Source: Papilionanthe hookeriana x Papilionanthe teres
Taxonomy: Eukaryota > Streptophyta > Magnoliopsida > Asparagales > Orchidaceae
NCBI GenBank assembly: GCA_022702705.1
Contig: CM040433.1
Location: forward strand, 17,430,682 to 17,494,681
Direction of reading: 5' to 3'
DNA length: 64,000 nucleotides
Made by a program: the position numbers and the translations under genes. The notes beneath the pieces are model-generated. The model had not been told where the DNA came from. It saw nothing but the letters and a program-made list of their open reading frames with translations, and made no database searches. Below are positions 23,501-35,046 of this stretch, piece after piece; position 1 is the first letter of the stretch, and every line of letters begins with the position of its first letter.

Positions 23501-24423
23501 GTGAGGATTACTGTATCTGGATAGCCTGTTAATAATTTTGAACTTCAATTTCTCTTCCTAAATTTTGAAACTTAAAATATTTCTTTGCTTATATATTTTT
23601 CATAACTTTTACTTCATCGAGTTTCTATCCTTTCTTTTTCACTTAAATACTTAAGAATTTTCAATTTTTAGAATATAGTTTCCCTTACTTTAAATAGTTT
23701 ACTATATTCTTATTCCTTTTAACCAAATATCTTATTCTATTAATTAATCGAATTACTAGAAATATTTTCTTTAACTTTATATAATAATTAAATAAAGTAA
23801 CTCATGTTTATTGAATTGAAAAACTACGATAAAAAATCATTTAATAATAATTTTTGAAAATAGAAATTGAGAACAATTTTAATAATTAAATTTGTATTTT
23901 TACCCTCCCCCAAACTTAAATTTTTCCATCTATACTATATAGTGAAAAAGGGAAAGTATATAAATAAAATTCATCATACCTTTGAGCTTTAGGTATTTCT
24001 TTTCTTCGAAATTTTTGCGAGCTTTTTCATTACTTACGGAACTCGTATCGTTAGTATTCTTCCATACATATATAATATTTAAAAGAAAGTGCGAGGATGG
24101 AAATTTTAAAATAAGTATCAAACATAACAATTGAAAACTTAATCTATTACTACACATACAATCAACTAATCTACTTTAAAACATATTAAAACACCCTAAA
24201 CATTGTTTAACATTCATAACTTATAAAAACTTTAAACTAACATCCTATATTTAAAATTTTGCAAACTAATTTAACACACATAAGAAATCCAATATCACGG
24301 CTCAAGCAAACAAACAAACATACCAAGTCCAAAGTCCACAAAGAGTACTGAAATATTACACACAGAATAATAAAGTTTGCAAAACAATAAATCTAAACAA
24401 ACTAAATAAACTGAACAAAGATT

Positions 24424-25640
24424 CTAATCTTCTGCATCAAAATCCCAAGCTATGTCATCTCCCTGATCTCCAGGCTGAGAAGGCTGAGCAGGCTGGTACT
24501 GTGAATAACGGGGGCACTCAGGAAAGACAACATCTAAATCACCACTCCTATATCGACGATCAGCTTCATAGTATGCAATCTCGTACTCTGAATGTCGCTG
24601 GAGATATTCGCTATCATAATCGCGTCTTCTTTCCAAGCCTCCGATCCTTTGGTCTATATGCTCAAATCTTCTTTCCATATTTTCTCCAAATAATTTCAAA
24701 ACTCTTTCTACTCGTGGTTAATTCATTCATCGGATCTTGAAGGGTAGGAGTGGTGTACCGAGGGGCTTGATCATAACTAGTAGAGGTATATCTCTACTTG
24801 AAGAAGGTACATAATCCCTTGTTCCGCATCTCCATCCTTCGTGGGATTCATATTTCTTTATATTAGCACGAGTAAGGGGTTTCATAGGTTCAATCCATTC
24901 TTCATCATCTCTTGCCTCTACCCTGGATAATCGACAAAGTGCATAGATAAGACCGGGATGTCCTAGTCCTCCTCCACTTTCATTTCTAGCAGATGGCTAA
25001 TATGTCTTTATAAATAACATTTCCCACATTAATACTCTTCCGGTTCCGAATACGAAATTCGAATCGTTTCATCTCTTGTTACCTCACTATGGTGGTAGGT
25101 AGGTAACAAAGTAGAACAAATAAAATAATGTCGAGCTTTAGATGTTGCATTTAGCATTGAAAGAGGAAAGTTTACCCGTTCTCGCCGCTTTATCTTCCGG
25201 ACTCCTTTCCCATCGGCGAGAAAGTCGATCACCTCTTCCAGATGGTCCTTCCATAGTTCCAAAAGTTTCATACTCGCTGATGTAGGTGTCTCGTACTTCA
25301 TAATAAGCGTTTATTCTAGCAGCGTTGAAATCTACAAAAAATCCTCTAACCTTAACCAAGTGCATCTTCAGCCTGTGTTAAATTTGTATAAAATTCCTTC
25401 ACCACTTCCACCGCGGCTCTGTTGGTCACGTAACAGAAGTTTTCCCATCCTCGTTCCTTTATAACTCGCTCCACTTCTCCTCATGGATTCTTGAAAACTC
25501 GATCTTGAATGCATTTTCTTGCTTGAATGTTTTGAAAATATCGAGTTTGTGCTCTTGCATTAATGAATCGGGTTTCGTCATAATCTATTCGTCGCTTTTG
25601 TCGTGGAGCCAATTCTCGATCTGTGAAATTTGCAAAAATC
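24424..25640 (-). pseudogene. env-like ORF 2 of the Athila-like element
   Basis: Minus-strand reading (with stops and frameshifts) gives ARAQTRYFQNIQARK, ERGWENFCYVTNRAAVEVVK, FVDFNAARINAYYEV, ARHYFICSTLLPTYHHSEVT and a C-terminal segment GENMERRFEHIDQRIGGLER followed by an acidic P/Q-rich tail ending WDFDAED. The R-W-Y-F core and the 'H-(F/Y)-F-I-x-S-x-L-L-P-T' motif match the ORF common between integrase and 3' LTR in Athila-type elements ('putative plant transposon protein' family). The same motif occurs again in the next ORF upstream, so the element carries two related copies. An intron-like segment (25,621-25,821, GTAAGAG...TTTCACAG on the minus strand) precedes the conserved part. Biochemical function of the family is unknown; a viral-envelope role is only a hypothesis. 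Confidence 0.7.
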
Positions 25641-25948
25641 TTAACTAAACTCTAAAATATTACTAAGAAGGCTTCCTACAACATCTAAAATCCATTTAAA
25701 TCAATTTTCATGAAATTCTTCCAAGTATTTTCTCCACATTTCAGATTTTTTCAAAATTCCCCAATGTAGAAGAAATCTATGGTGAAAATCAAAAATTTTT
25801 GCATAGGAGTGAAGCTCTTACCAAGGGAAGATGAAATCCGGTGTCAAAAAGTCTTGAAATCACTTCAAATCCGAGATCTCTCAAGCCCTAGGTCGATTTT
25901 TTCGAAAATTTGAGGAAAAGGATGATGAATAGTGTCGGTTGACTGGTC

Positions 25949-26096
25949 AAATATAGGTCTTTTCACGATCTCACTATCGACGAGATTTTTCTCGCCGTCG
26001 GCGAGCTAATTAATTTCATAAGGCAAAAGTTTCGGGAAAAATCCACCGTCGGCGAGCTCGGTCTCGCTGTCAGCGGGTTTTCTCGCTGTCGGCGAG
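25949..26096 (-). promoter_or_regulatory. internal palindrome cluster and TATA-like box before env-like ORF 2
   Basis: Five copies or variants of the U3 palindrome lie at 25,970, 25,991, 26,043, 26,063 and 26,082. On the minus strand a CCTATATTTGACC box (25,949-25,955) follows 15 bp downstream, and then an untranslated-looking leader ending at a GTAAGAG donor (25,820-25,821). This mimics the U3 order (palindromes, TATA, transcript). An internal promoter for the second ORF is inferred. Confidence 0.5.
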
Positions 26097-26487
26097 GTTC
26101 CAAAAATTTTAAATTTTTGAAATTCGTCAATCATTTTTAACCTCGATTTGTCTTTAATCAATCTTCCGATCACTTAATTTAATAATAATACGAAGATTAG
26201 ATACTTATACTCACAAAAAGTCACACAACACAAACAATATAACTTTATATATGAAATCCATGAAACTTACAATTTTCACACTAACAACTTTAACACCTAA
26301 ATGTTCAAATCCATAATACTCAGCATCGCAATCCACAGCACAACACTCTAAATGCTGAGACATAACAATTTACATAAAATTTCATCAAATCTGAGATGAT
26401 CAAATCAAACTTCGACTCATAATAAAATCTAACTCCAAAACACACACATATATATATACAAATATAACATAAATATAAAAATCTTTC

Positions 26488-27756
26488 CTACTCTTCAGTG
26501 TCTGTACTAACATCTTCTTTGATATTTCCGATGCAACGCAGTGCACAAATAAATTGTAGAAAGGCCTGAAAGGAATTCGTAAGTAGATTCTTCATTAATC
26601 CATCCTTTCTGTCTTAGTAGATGAATAAACCGGCCTCTAGATGTCCAGTATGATCAAAGTTCTCCTTCATTCTCTAATCAATATGATCAAACATATTAGA
26701 GATGTTGTCTATGGAATTCATCACATTTTGCAACTCTTTTTCCAATCCTTTAATCTTCTTCAAAATGAAGTTAGTCTTATCAGTAAAGGGTCTTGCTAAA
26801 GGATTGTTCTGTGATGCTCTGTCAGAAATAATGGTAATTTCATCATTGTTATCCAAAGTGGGAAACATATCAGTAGGATCCAAGTGGTTTCCATGGTAAA
26901 AGTACTTTTTCCCAAGCCTCATAAGAAACTTGGTACCGATCGCATAAAGCAAATATAGTAGATGGGTGTCCAAGTCCATGCACTGACCCATGCCCAATTA
27001 ATCCCAACGCAGACTTTACTATTATTGATCCAACATCGATAGGTAATCCAATTTGAATACAATAGTTTAATATAGCGCATTCCTTTGAAACTTTATTGAT
27101 CCTCATAGTAGGTAATAATTTTGATGAAATAAAGAAATGCCAATGCTTCGAGACAGGGTTTAAAAGTGATGCAGAAAAACTGACATACCCGTCTTCTCGT
27201 AACTCCCAATCATCTGGTTCGTCGGTCAGGTATCTGTAGATCTCGTTCATATTGTATCTTGCAGGCACAAAGTTGGAATAATGACAAACGGAGGTATTCT
27301 CTATTGAAAATAATTCATTTACCCTCGAAGGAGTAAATGTTACCCATCTTCCTCTCGACGTACACATTTCCATTGTTGATCGCATGTAAATTAGAGTAAA
27401 ACTCTTTAACTATCGGAATAACTACAGCGGATGTCGTATAACAAAATACCTCTCAATGCCGCCGTGCGATCATTTCTTCGATTTTTGTAGTAGAATTCTC
27501 TACTCCTCTCGTCGACAAATCCTCTTTCTTTAATAAGTTTTTTCTTCATCAAGCCTTTTTTGAAGATACGCTGTGCCTCCGAACTGACGAATTTTCTTCG
27601 GTTGAAAACTTCAGTTTTTGTGGTTTCTAAGAATTTGGTGGCCATTTTGGATGGAAAGGATTGGTCTCTAGTCGTTCCTAAGGAAGAAAATGGTGTAAAA
27701 TCGGATTTGGAATAATTTCTTACGAAGGAATGGCTTAGATCCGTCAAAAACAGCAT
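26488..27756 (-). pseudogene. env-like ORF 1 of the Athila-like element
   Basis: Minus-strand ORFs 27,756-27,406 and 27,385-26,870, then 26,997-26,674 in another frame, make one interrupted gene. The likely protein start is the internal MATKFLETTKTEVFNRRK (about 27,642), in good context. Later landmarks are RGFVDERSREFYYK, WVTFTPSRVNELF, KHWHFFISSKLLPTMRINKV and SKECAILNYCIQIGLPIDVG, then a heptad-rich C-terminal part (ILKKIKGLEKELQNVMNSID) that may form a coiled coil and a DTEE end. It has the same family signature as ORF 2. In Athila-type elements this ORF lies between integrase and the 3' LTR, as here. No signal peptide or clear membrane anchor was seen. Confidence 0.7.
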
Positions 27757-27790
27757 GAAAAATCTTTAAGAAACCAAAATTTTCAACTGC

Positions 27791-27877
27791 CTCGCCGTCG
27801 GCGACTTAGTTATAAAACCGACTCAGGTCATGGCACACGATCTCGCTGTCAGTGGGCTCGGGCTCGCTGTCGGCGAG
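27791..27877 (-). promoter_or_regulatory. palindrome cluster directly before env-like ORF 1
   Basis: Three copies at 27,791, 27,842 and 27,863. The block around the last two (GGGCTCGGGCTCG between palindromes, preceded by CGATCTCG) has the same order as in the U3 at 22,708-22,745. It ends 35 bp upstream of the first ATG of ORF 1 on the minus strand. It probably derives from a U3 copy. Confidence 0.55.
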
Positions 27878-28093
27878 ATTCGTAAAAATCGCCCAATTTC
27901 GCTCTGGTCCGAATATTTTCTGATCTCATCATATAAGTTCAACTTTGTGATGATTCTAATAAAAAAATTGAGTAGTAAGATTTTTTTTAATAATATAGAC
28001 TCACTAATTTGCAGATAATTAAAAATAAAAGACTACTATGGGTTGCCTCCCGTAAAGCGCTTGGTTTAACGTCGTCAGCCCGACCTAATTTAG

Positions 28094-29230
28094 TTAGTGT
28101 TCAGGTTGACTAAGCATTAAAACCTCTTTAAAATTTGGTCTTCTACCTTCGAAATATGGTTTTAATCTATGTCCGTTTACTTTAAATCTATGTCCTATTT
28201 TTGGATCTTCAATTTCTATAGTTCCATATGAAAATATTTGAGTTATGGTGAAAGGTCCTAACCATCGAGATTTCAATTTCCCAGGAAATAATTTCAATCT
28301 AGTATTATAAAGCAAAACTTCTTGTCCTGGTTCAAATTTTCTCTGATTAATCTTCCTATCATGCCATAATTTCATTCTTTCTTTATAAATCCTATCATTA
28401 TTATATGATTCATTTCTTAATTCTTCCAATTCATTTAATTGCAACAATTTCTTCTCACCAGCTTCTTTCATATTATAATTAAATTCTTTAATCGCCCAAT
28501 ATGTTTTATGTTCTAATTCAACCGGTAAGTTCGCAAGTTTTTCCATATATAAGCTTGTAAGGAGTCATTCCAATCGGAGTTTTATAAGCAGATTCTGTGT
28601 GCCCATAATGCGATGATCTAGTCTTATAGACCAGTCTAATCTATTAGGGTTTACAGATTTTTCTAATATACGCTTAATCTCTCGATTAGAAACTTGAACT
28701 AATCCACTAGTTTGTGGATGATAAGCAGTCGATATCTTATGCATAATATTATATTTTTATACTAGTTTGTGAATATATTTGTTTCTAAAATGAGTTCCTC
28801 CGTCAGTGATAATCACTCTCGGCATTCCAAATCTAGTAAAAATATTTTTCATTAAAAATTTCGAAACACTTTTAGCATCACACCTAGGTAAAGCTTGTGC
28901 TTCAATCCATTTGGAAACATAATCAATAGCTACTAATATATATAAGTTTCCAAATGAAGAAATAAAAGGTCCCATGAAATCTAATCCCCAAACATCAAAA
29001 ATTTCAACTTCTAATATAAAATTCAGAGGCATTTCATTTTTCCTTGATATGTTTTCTACTCTTTGGCATTTATCGCAGGTTTTTATATATCTATATACAT
29101 CTCTAAATAGAGTAGGCCAGTATAATCCAGATTGTAGAATTTTATATGGAGTTTTATTTGTCCCAAAATGTCCTCCAAAATCAGAATCATGACATTTTTG
29201 AATAATTGGTTCAGTTTCTTCATAAGGCAC
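28094..29230 (-). pseudogene. integrase of the Athila-like element
   Basis: The minus strand carries the HHCC zinc domain (CHDSDFGGHFG then TCDKCQR), the catalytic core with WGLDFMGPF (first D) and ITDGGTHF (second D), and then, after a stop and frameshifts, the NREIKRILEK segment carrying the glutamate. The C-terminal GPF/GPY module reads SRWLGPFTITQIFSYGTIEI with a KVNGHRLKPYFEG end, as in Athila/Tat integrases. Integrase would insert the cDNA and produce the 5-bp duplication seen at the ends. The interruption near 28,756-28,550 makes this copy inactive. Confidence 0.9.
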
Positions 29231-29239
29231 ACATCTTCT

Positions 29240-30830
29240 AATGATTAGATCCTTACATCGCTTATATAAGTATGATTCATCCCAAAAGTATGTTTTAGTA
29301 TCGTGAATGAATTTTTTCTATTGTTGCAAAGTTAACATAGGTGGTATAATGTCACTTACAATATAATTTACTATATCAGCAAACCAATGTATTTTCAACT
29401 CATTAATATTATAAAGTTGTTCATCACGAAAACTGTCTAAAATTTCATTATCAATATTAGATAATTCATGATTTTCTAATCTTGATAAATGATCCGCAAT
29501 TTGATTATCGGCTCCTTTTTGTTAATGATCTCAAAATCAAATTCTTGCATTAATAATATCCATCTGATTAATCTTAGTTTAGAATCTTTCTTTTGCATTA
29601 AATATTTAATGGCAGAATGATCAGTATGTACAATACATTTAGTTCCTATTAGATAATGCTGAAATTTATTAAAAGCATATACAACTACTAATAATTCTCT
29701 TTCGAAGAATCGTATAATTTATTTCAAGCATCATTTAGAGTTTTACTAAAGCATAGTATATAACTTTGAAAATCTTATCATATCTTCGCCAAGAATCGCT
29801 CCTATAAGCATAATCACTAGCATCACACATAAGCTCAAATGGTTTCTCCCAATTAGGTGAAACTATTATAAGTGTTGTAATTAATTTATCTTTTAATAAT
29901 TTGAAAGCATTCAGGCATTCAGTTGTAAATTCAAATTTCTTGTCATTTTCAAGAAGTTGGCATAGAGGTTTAGTAATTTTTGAAAAATCTTTAATATAAC
30001 GTCTGTAGATTCCAGCATGTCCAAGAAAACTTCTTACCCCTTTCACCGTAGTTGGAGGTGGTAATTTAGCTATAACTTGAATTTTTGCAGGGTCTACTTC
30101 CATGCCTTTTTCCGAAATTTTATGCCCTAATACAATGCCGCCTGTAACCATAAATTGACATTTCTCCCAATTAAGAACTAAATTGTTTTCTCACATAGTT
30201 CAAATACTTTTTCAAGATGATTTAAGCATGTGTCGAATGTTGTTCCAAATACAGAGAAATCATCCATAAATACTTCTATTCCATTATCAATTAATTTACT
30301 AAATATAGACATCATACATCTTTGGAATGTTGCAGGTGCATTACATAATCCAAAAGGCATTCTTCGAAAAGCGAAAGTTCCATAAGGACTAGTAAATGTA
30401 GTTTTATCTCGATCCTCGGAGCAATTTGTATTCGATGATAACCGAGTATATCCATCTAAGAAACAAAAATACTTATGTCCCAGTTAATCTATCTAACATC
30501 CGGTCTAGAAATGGTAAAGGGAAGTGATCTTTTCCGGTGGTCGTGCTTAATTTTCTATAATCAATACATATCGGCCATCCAAGTAACTTGTCTTATAGGG
30601 ATAAGATCATTATTTTCATTAGCTTTGATCAATCACCCCTCCTTTTTAGGTACACAGTGAATTGGGCTTACCCAAGCACTATCGGAAATAGGATATATGA
30701 TACCATTATCTAACCATTTTAAAATTTCTTTTCGACTACTTCTTTCATTATTGGATTTAATCTCCTTTGTGGATCTCGCTTTAGGTTTATATTCATTATC
30801 TAAAATAATTCCGTGCATACAGATTGAATG
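29240..30830 (-). pseudogene. reverse transcriptase and RNase H of the Athila-like element
   Basis: In order on the minus strand: RKEILKWLDNGIIYPISDSA and WVSPIHCVPKK (fingers), MPFGLCNAPATFQRCM, then VFMDDFSVFG holding the YxDD-type active site as FMDD, GHKISEKGMEVDPAKIQVI and RSFLGHAGIYRRYIKDFSKI (thumb/connection), and RNase H pieces such as ELMCDASDYA and a GADNQIADHLSRL-type tail near 29,480. Stops and frameshifts fall at several points, for example 30,420-30,480 and 30,160. In a live element this enzyme copies the RNA from the tRNA-Asp primer. Confidence 0.9.
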
Positions 30831-31124
30831 ACTAATTCCTTTAATATCTGCTAAAGTCCAACAAAAATTTTCTTATATTTTTTTAAAGTATCTAAAAGTT
30901 TTTGTTCTTGAGATTCATTTAATTCGAGATGAAATAATAACTCGGTAGAGTTGAAGAATTACCTAAGTAAGCATACTTTAAATGATTAGGTAACATTTTT
31001 AACTCAAGTTCAGGAGGTTTAATAATTGATGTAACTATATTTTTTTCAGTGTTTTCTGTGTTATCCAAAAATTCAATTTTTTCTTGAATATAATCTAGTT
31101 CTTCCTTTATATCAGATTTTTCAA

Positions 31125-32369
31125 TTAATTCAATATTTTTTTTTCTAATTTTTCTTCATAATATTCTTTAAAATGTTCTTTTTGTAAATGATTGAGTACT
31201 TCCATTCGAAAACACTCATCATCTTTTTCTAGCGTAGGATATTTAATTGATTTAGCAATATTAAAAGTAACTTTTTGGTCATTTACTCTCATAGTTAATT
31301 CTCCTTTCTGAACATCAATCATAGCTTTTCCCGTGGCTAAAAATGGTCTTCCTAAAATGATAGGAATTTCTTTATCTTCTTCCATATCTAGAACAATAAA
31401 ATCTACAGGGAAGATAAATTTGTCTACTTTTACCAATACATCTTCAATAACTCCCTTAGGATATGTAACGTAACGATCGACTAACCGAAGAGTTATCGAA
31501 GTAGGTGAAATTTCTCCCAATCCTAATCTTTTAAAAATTGATAGAGGCATTAGATTAATGCTTGCTCCTAAGTCACACAAAGCTTTTCCATATAATTTTT
31601 CTCCAATAAGCGCAGGTATAGTGAAACTATCGAGATCTTTTAATTTTTCGGAAGTTTTTTCCTGAATAATAAGCACTACACTCTTCACTAAGTGCGACAA
31701 TTTCATTATCGGTAAATTTTCTTTTTTATTTAGAATATCTTTCATGAATTTTACATAGTTTGACATCTGTTCTAAAGCTTCTACGAAAGGAATATTTATT
31801 GTTAATTTCTTTAAAATTTCAAGGAATTTAGCAAATTGTTTATCTTTTTTATGTTGAATTAGTCGTTGAGGAAATGGTGGTAGATGTTTTTCAACAGAAA
31901 TTTTCATAAGTATTGAAGGATTTTCTAAGTTTGGATCTTGTTGATTCTTTTCCTTTTCAATTTCCACTTCCTCTTTTTGACTTTCAAGTTCTTTCTGAAT
32001 TTGAGGTTCTAATTCTTTTCCACTTCGTAATTGTATCGCTTTAATTTGTTCATTTCCCTTGTCTTTGGGATTTATTTCTACATTACTAGGAAATGTTCCA
32101 GGTATTCTATTATTAAGTGCAGTAGTGATATGTCCAAGTTGAGTTTCAATATTTTTTATAGTTGTTCCTTGATTTTGTAATTGGTTTCCTTGTATTTGTA
32201 ATTGATTTCCTTGATTTTGTAAATGTTGACCCATATTTAATATAAATTCTTCTATAGATAATTTCTTATCTTTAAATTGTGGGTTATTAAATCCAGGTGG
32301 ATAGTTAGATTTATAATTAGGATTTCCTTGATTAGATGGATTTCCTAATGGTTGTGTTATATTATTCAT
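31125..32369 (-). pseudogene. Gag C-terminus and protease of the Athila-like element
   Basis: The longest open frame of the element, 414 codons. The N-terminal third holds a short repeated segment (QNQGNQLQIQGNQLQNQG). The middle has the conserved PPFPQRLIQHKKDKQFAKFL and EILKKLTINIPFVEALEQMS linker characteristic of Athila/Tat polyproteins. Next comes the aspartic protease with CDLGASINLMPLSIFKRLGL (DLGAS active site) and IPIILGRPFLATGKAMIDVQ (the ILGRPFL flap-side motif). It is continuous with Gag upstream but separated by a frameshift near 32,400-32,570. Confidence 0.9.
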
Positions 32370-32574
32370 CCATGGTTGATTAGTTGTGTTATTATTCCAA
32401 TTAAAATTAGGATGATTTTTTCATCCAGGATTATAATAATTTGCATAAGGATTATTGGGTCTGTTGTTAATTGCATTAATAGTTTCATATTGATATTGAG
32501 ATTCTATAAGTTGTCCAGATGAATTTTCTTCTGATATATTTGGAGAGTAATTCATTCCAAAATGATCTAATTTT

Positions 32575-33435
32575 TTAGATAGCAGCAATTTGTGCGGCTA
32601 ATATAGATATTGCATCATTGTCATGATAACTAGCTATTTTCTTCGGATTCATTCTATCAGCAGGCCATTGAAAATTATTGCTTGCCATTTCTTCGATTAG
32701 TGCATAGGCGTCATCAAATGGTTTTGACATTAATGATCCTCCAGCAACAGCATCGATGATTGATCTTAAAGATCCTACTAATCCATTATAGAAACTTTGA
32801 ATAATTAACCAATCTGGTAACGCATGATGTGGGCATTTCCTAAGAAGTTCTTTAAATCTATCCCAAGATTCATATATTGACTCTCCATCAAACTGACTAA
32901 AAGAAGTTATATCATTTCTAAGCTTAGCAGTTTTAGATGGTGGAAAATATTTGGATATAAATTTTTGTGATAATTCTCCCCAAGTTTTAATAAATTCAGG
33001 TGCTAATGAATTTAACCACATTTTAGCCTTATCCCTTAAAGAAAAAGGAAAAAGTCTAAGTCTAATAAGCATCGTTAGATACTCCTTCATATTTGAAAGT
33101 AGCACATAGTTCTAAAAAACTAGCGAAGATGTAAATTAGGATCTTCAAGTAGGTGAACCACTAAATTGATTATTTTGTACCATTTGGATAATTGCGGGTT
33201 TAAGTTCAAATGAATTAGCAGCTACATCAGGGTTTTGAATAGTTAAATGAATTTCATCTAATGTAGGGTTGGCATAATCTCGTAATGGTCTCTTTTGATT
33301 GATATTTTCATTTTCAGGAATATTTGCCATTTGTGTTAAATTTATAGTTTCTCTTTTTTGTTTTCTAATTCTTTTAATTGTACGCTCTAATTCTGAATCG
33401 TAAGGTATTAAATTTTCATTTCCAAATTTTCGCAT
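32575..33435 (-). pseudogene. Gag of the Athila-like element
   Basis: Two minus-strand frames (33,435-33,145 and 33,105-32,575) form Gag. The first holds RPLRDYANPTLDEIHLTIQ and SFELKPAIIQMVQNNQFSG; the second holds YKLRLFPFSLRDKAKMWLNS-type sequence (LRLFPFSLRDKAKMWLNSLA), WGELSQKFISKYFPPSKTAK and YESWDRFKELLRKCPHHALP. This is the standard retrotransposon Gag core of the plant OTA group. A frameshift separates the two parts near 33,110-33,145. The ORF starts about 50 bp downstream of the primer-binding site. Confidence 0.9.
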
Positions 33436-33487
33436 ACAATTTTATAAAATAAATTAGTCCGTTACTCTAGTAAATAATTTCACTACT

Positions 33488-33505
33488 TCCCCGACAACGG
33501 CACCA
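33488..33505 (-). other. primer-binding site (tRNA-Asp type)
   Basis: The minus strand reads TGGTGCCGTTGTCGGGGA, one base from the TGGCGCCGTTGTCGGGGA site complementary to the tRNA-Asp 3' end used by Athila/Calypso-type elements. It starts 6 nt inside the 5' LTR end. Confidence 0.85.
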
Positions 33506-34630
33506 AAAACTTGACCCACTTTAATATGTATGTAATTTATGTTTATAGCAACGACACCAAAAACTTGATCCCGCTTAAATATAGATATATAATTTAATGT
33601 ATAATGTGGATTCTACGCAAGTATACATATCTTATCAAGTAATACAGGGCTCTAGTGGAGTCCTGGTTATCGATCCCACAGGGAAGTTTTTAACAGATTT
33701 GTTATCAACTAAATTAAAAGGAATTACTTACTAATATAGTAAACGAAAATTAAAAGTAACTATTGCAAACTAAAGTAAACTAATGCTTGAAATAAGTTGA
33801 TTTAAATAATTCAGAAAAAGTATCCTTCTCATTCTTTTTAGAAAATTAAGTGAATGATGAGTTTAAATAGAATTTTTAAACTGTATTGTGACAAATAGGA
33901 GCATTCCTATTCTTTACCCTTTGGTCCAGGTGCAAAGAACATTGACTAATCCTATGTTTGATTACCGAATCGCGGCTAGGTCGGAGGATACCGGCTCGCC
34001 ACTTCGTAGCTCCCACATTCCCCTCACCTAAGGGCTAACATCTACACTTCAACTCTCAAACAATAGGACTGAATTGAATATTTTAGTCTGTCACACTAAA
34101 ATGTCCAATTCTACGTCCGATAATTAATATTTCCCTATTTATTTGCACCCGCCTTCCAAGGCTTCGACTTTCCCGAATATCGAATGTAATTTTTACTATA
34201 GTTGATAATTCAACATATTTTAACTACTCAATCGCCGTATTGAAAGTAAATTAAGTTTTAAGTAAAAATCATCACAATTTATTTTAATATATTAGGTGCT
34301 TCTATTTAATTTCATCAATCCGTATAATTTTCATAAACAAGGAGAAAGACTAAGAAAATTACTCAGAATGCATGGGAATAAAACAAAGCATAGATTTCAT
34401 TTAAAGTTAACAACAATAAACAAAGATACTTATCTTAATTTCCTCCCTAACGTGACTCCTCAAGTTCCTTTCGACTTTTCCTTCTAGTACAACGAACTTC
34501 TAAATAAGCACTCAAATAAACTAAAGAAACTCACTAAACACACTCAGACCTACTAAAATAGACACATAAAAGACTCTAGAGAAACTTTTTTAAGACTCAA
34601 AGACACACTAAGACACTAGAATTCGGCCTC

Positions 34631-34638
34631 TATTTATA
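34631..34638 (-). promoter_or_regulatory. TATA box in the 5' LTR
   Basis: CTCTATAAATAGAGGCC on the minus strand, about 410 bp from the LTR start. It is the likely promoter of the genomic transcript. Confidence 0.75.
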
Positions 34639-34718
34639 GAGTTAAGCAAAGGTCCAAGGGGTGCTTAAACACCTCTTCAAAAAGTGTCCAGGTTCAATGT
34701 ATTTGTATTTTGAACCGA

Positions 34719-34869
34719 CTCGCCGTCGGCGAGAAACGACCTCGCCGTCGGCCGAGGCTTCTGAAGGTCTTCAAACCGCGCGATCTCGCCGTCGGCGGGC
34801 TCGGGCTCGCCGTCGGCCGAGGTAGTTATAATTCCTTCGAAATTCTCCTCACGATCTCGCCGTCGGCGA
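34719..34869. promoter_or_regulatory. U3 cluster of CpG palindromes, 5 copies (5' LTR)
   Basis: Copies at 34,719, 34,741, 34,784, 34,806 and 34,856. All keep the CCGTCGGC core; two have an extra C that makes a GGCCGAGG end. The position relative to the TATA box is the same as in the other LTR. Confidence 0.8.
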
Positions 34870-35046
34870 AGTAGTTATATTTGCATGAATTTCCTCCTTT
34901 TGATCCAAATTCGCTCCATTTCATGCTTTTTGCTTCCATCACTTATAAATCTTCATTCCTGCAATAAAATAAAGAAAATATCTTTCTTTAAAGTGCAATT
35001 TCATCAAAAATAGATATGAATTTCTTAATGAATTTTTCTGTGATCG

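Larger units (their letters stand above)
21433..35046 (-). mobile_element. Athila-type Ty3/gypsy retrotransposon, full length, decayed
   Basis: The 13.6-kb element lies on the minus strand. It has two LTRs, a tRNA-Asp-type primer site, a polypurine tract, Gag, protease, RT-RNase H and integrase in gypsy order, and a 2-3.5-kb zone with two env-like ORFs between integrase and the 3' LTR. It is flanked by 5-bp AAAGT repeats. The primer site, the Gag and Pol motifs and the extra 3' ORFs point to the Athila group of the plant OTA clade (family knowledge, not a search). Many stops and frameshifts in gag-pol make it non-autonomous now. It inserted into the PMD gene of an older MULE-type unit. Confidence 0.92.
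33512..35046 (-). repeat. 5' LTR of the Athila-like element
   Basis: 1,535 bp. On the plus strand it begins TGACCCACTTTAATATG and ends GTGATCG (the terminal CA has become CG). It aligns with 21,433-23,013. It keeps more intact CpG sites than the 3' LTR, for example CTCGCCGTCGGCGAG where the other reads CTCGTCGTCGGCGAG. Confidence 0.93.

Noticed and set aside
24501..24740. Plus-strand ORF of 79 codons inside the retrotransposon
   Set aside because: Antisense shadow of the conserved C-terminal part of env-like ORF 2.
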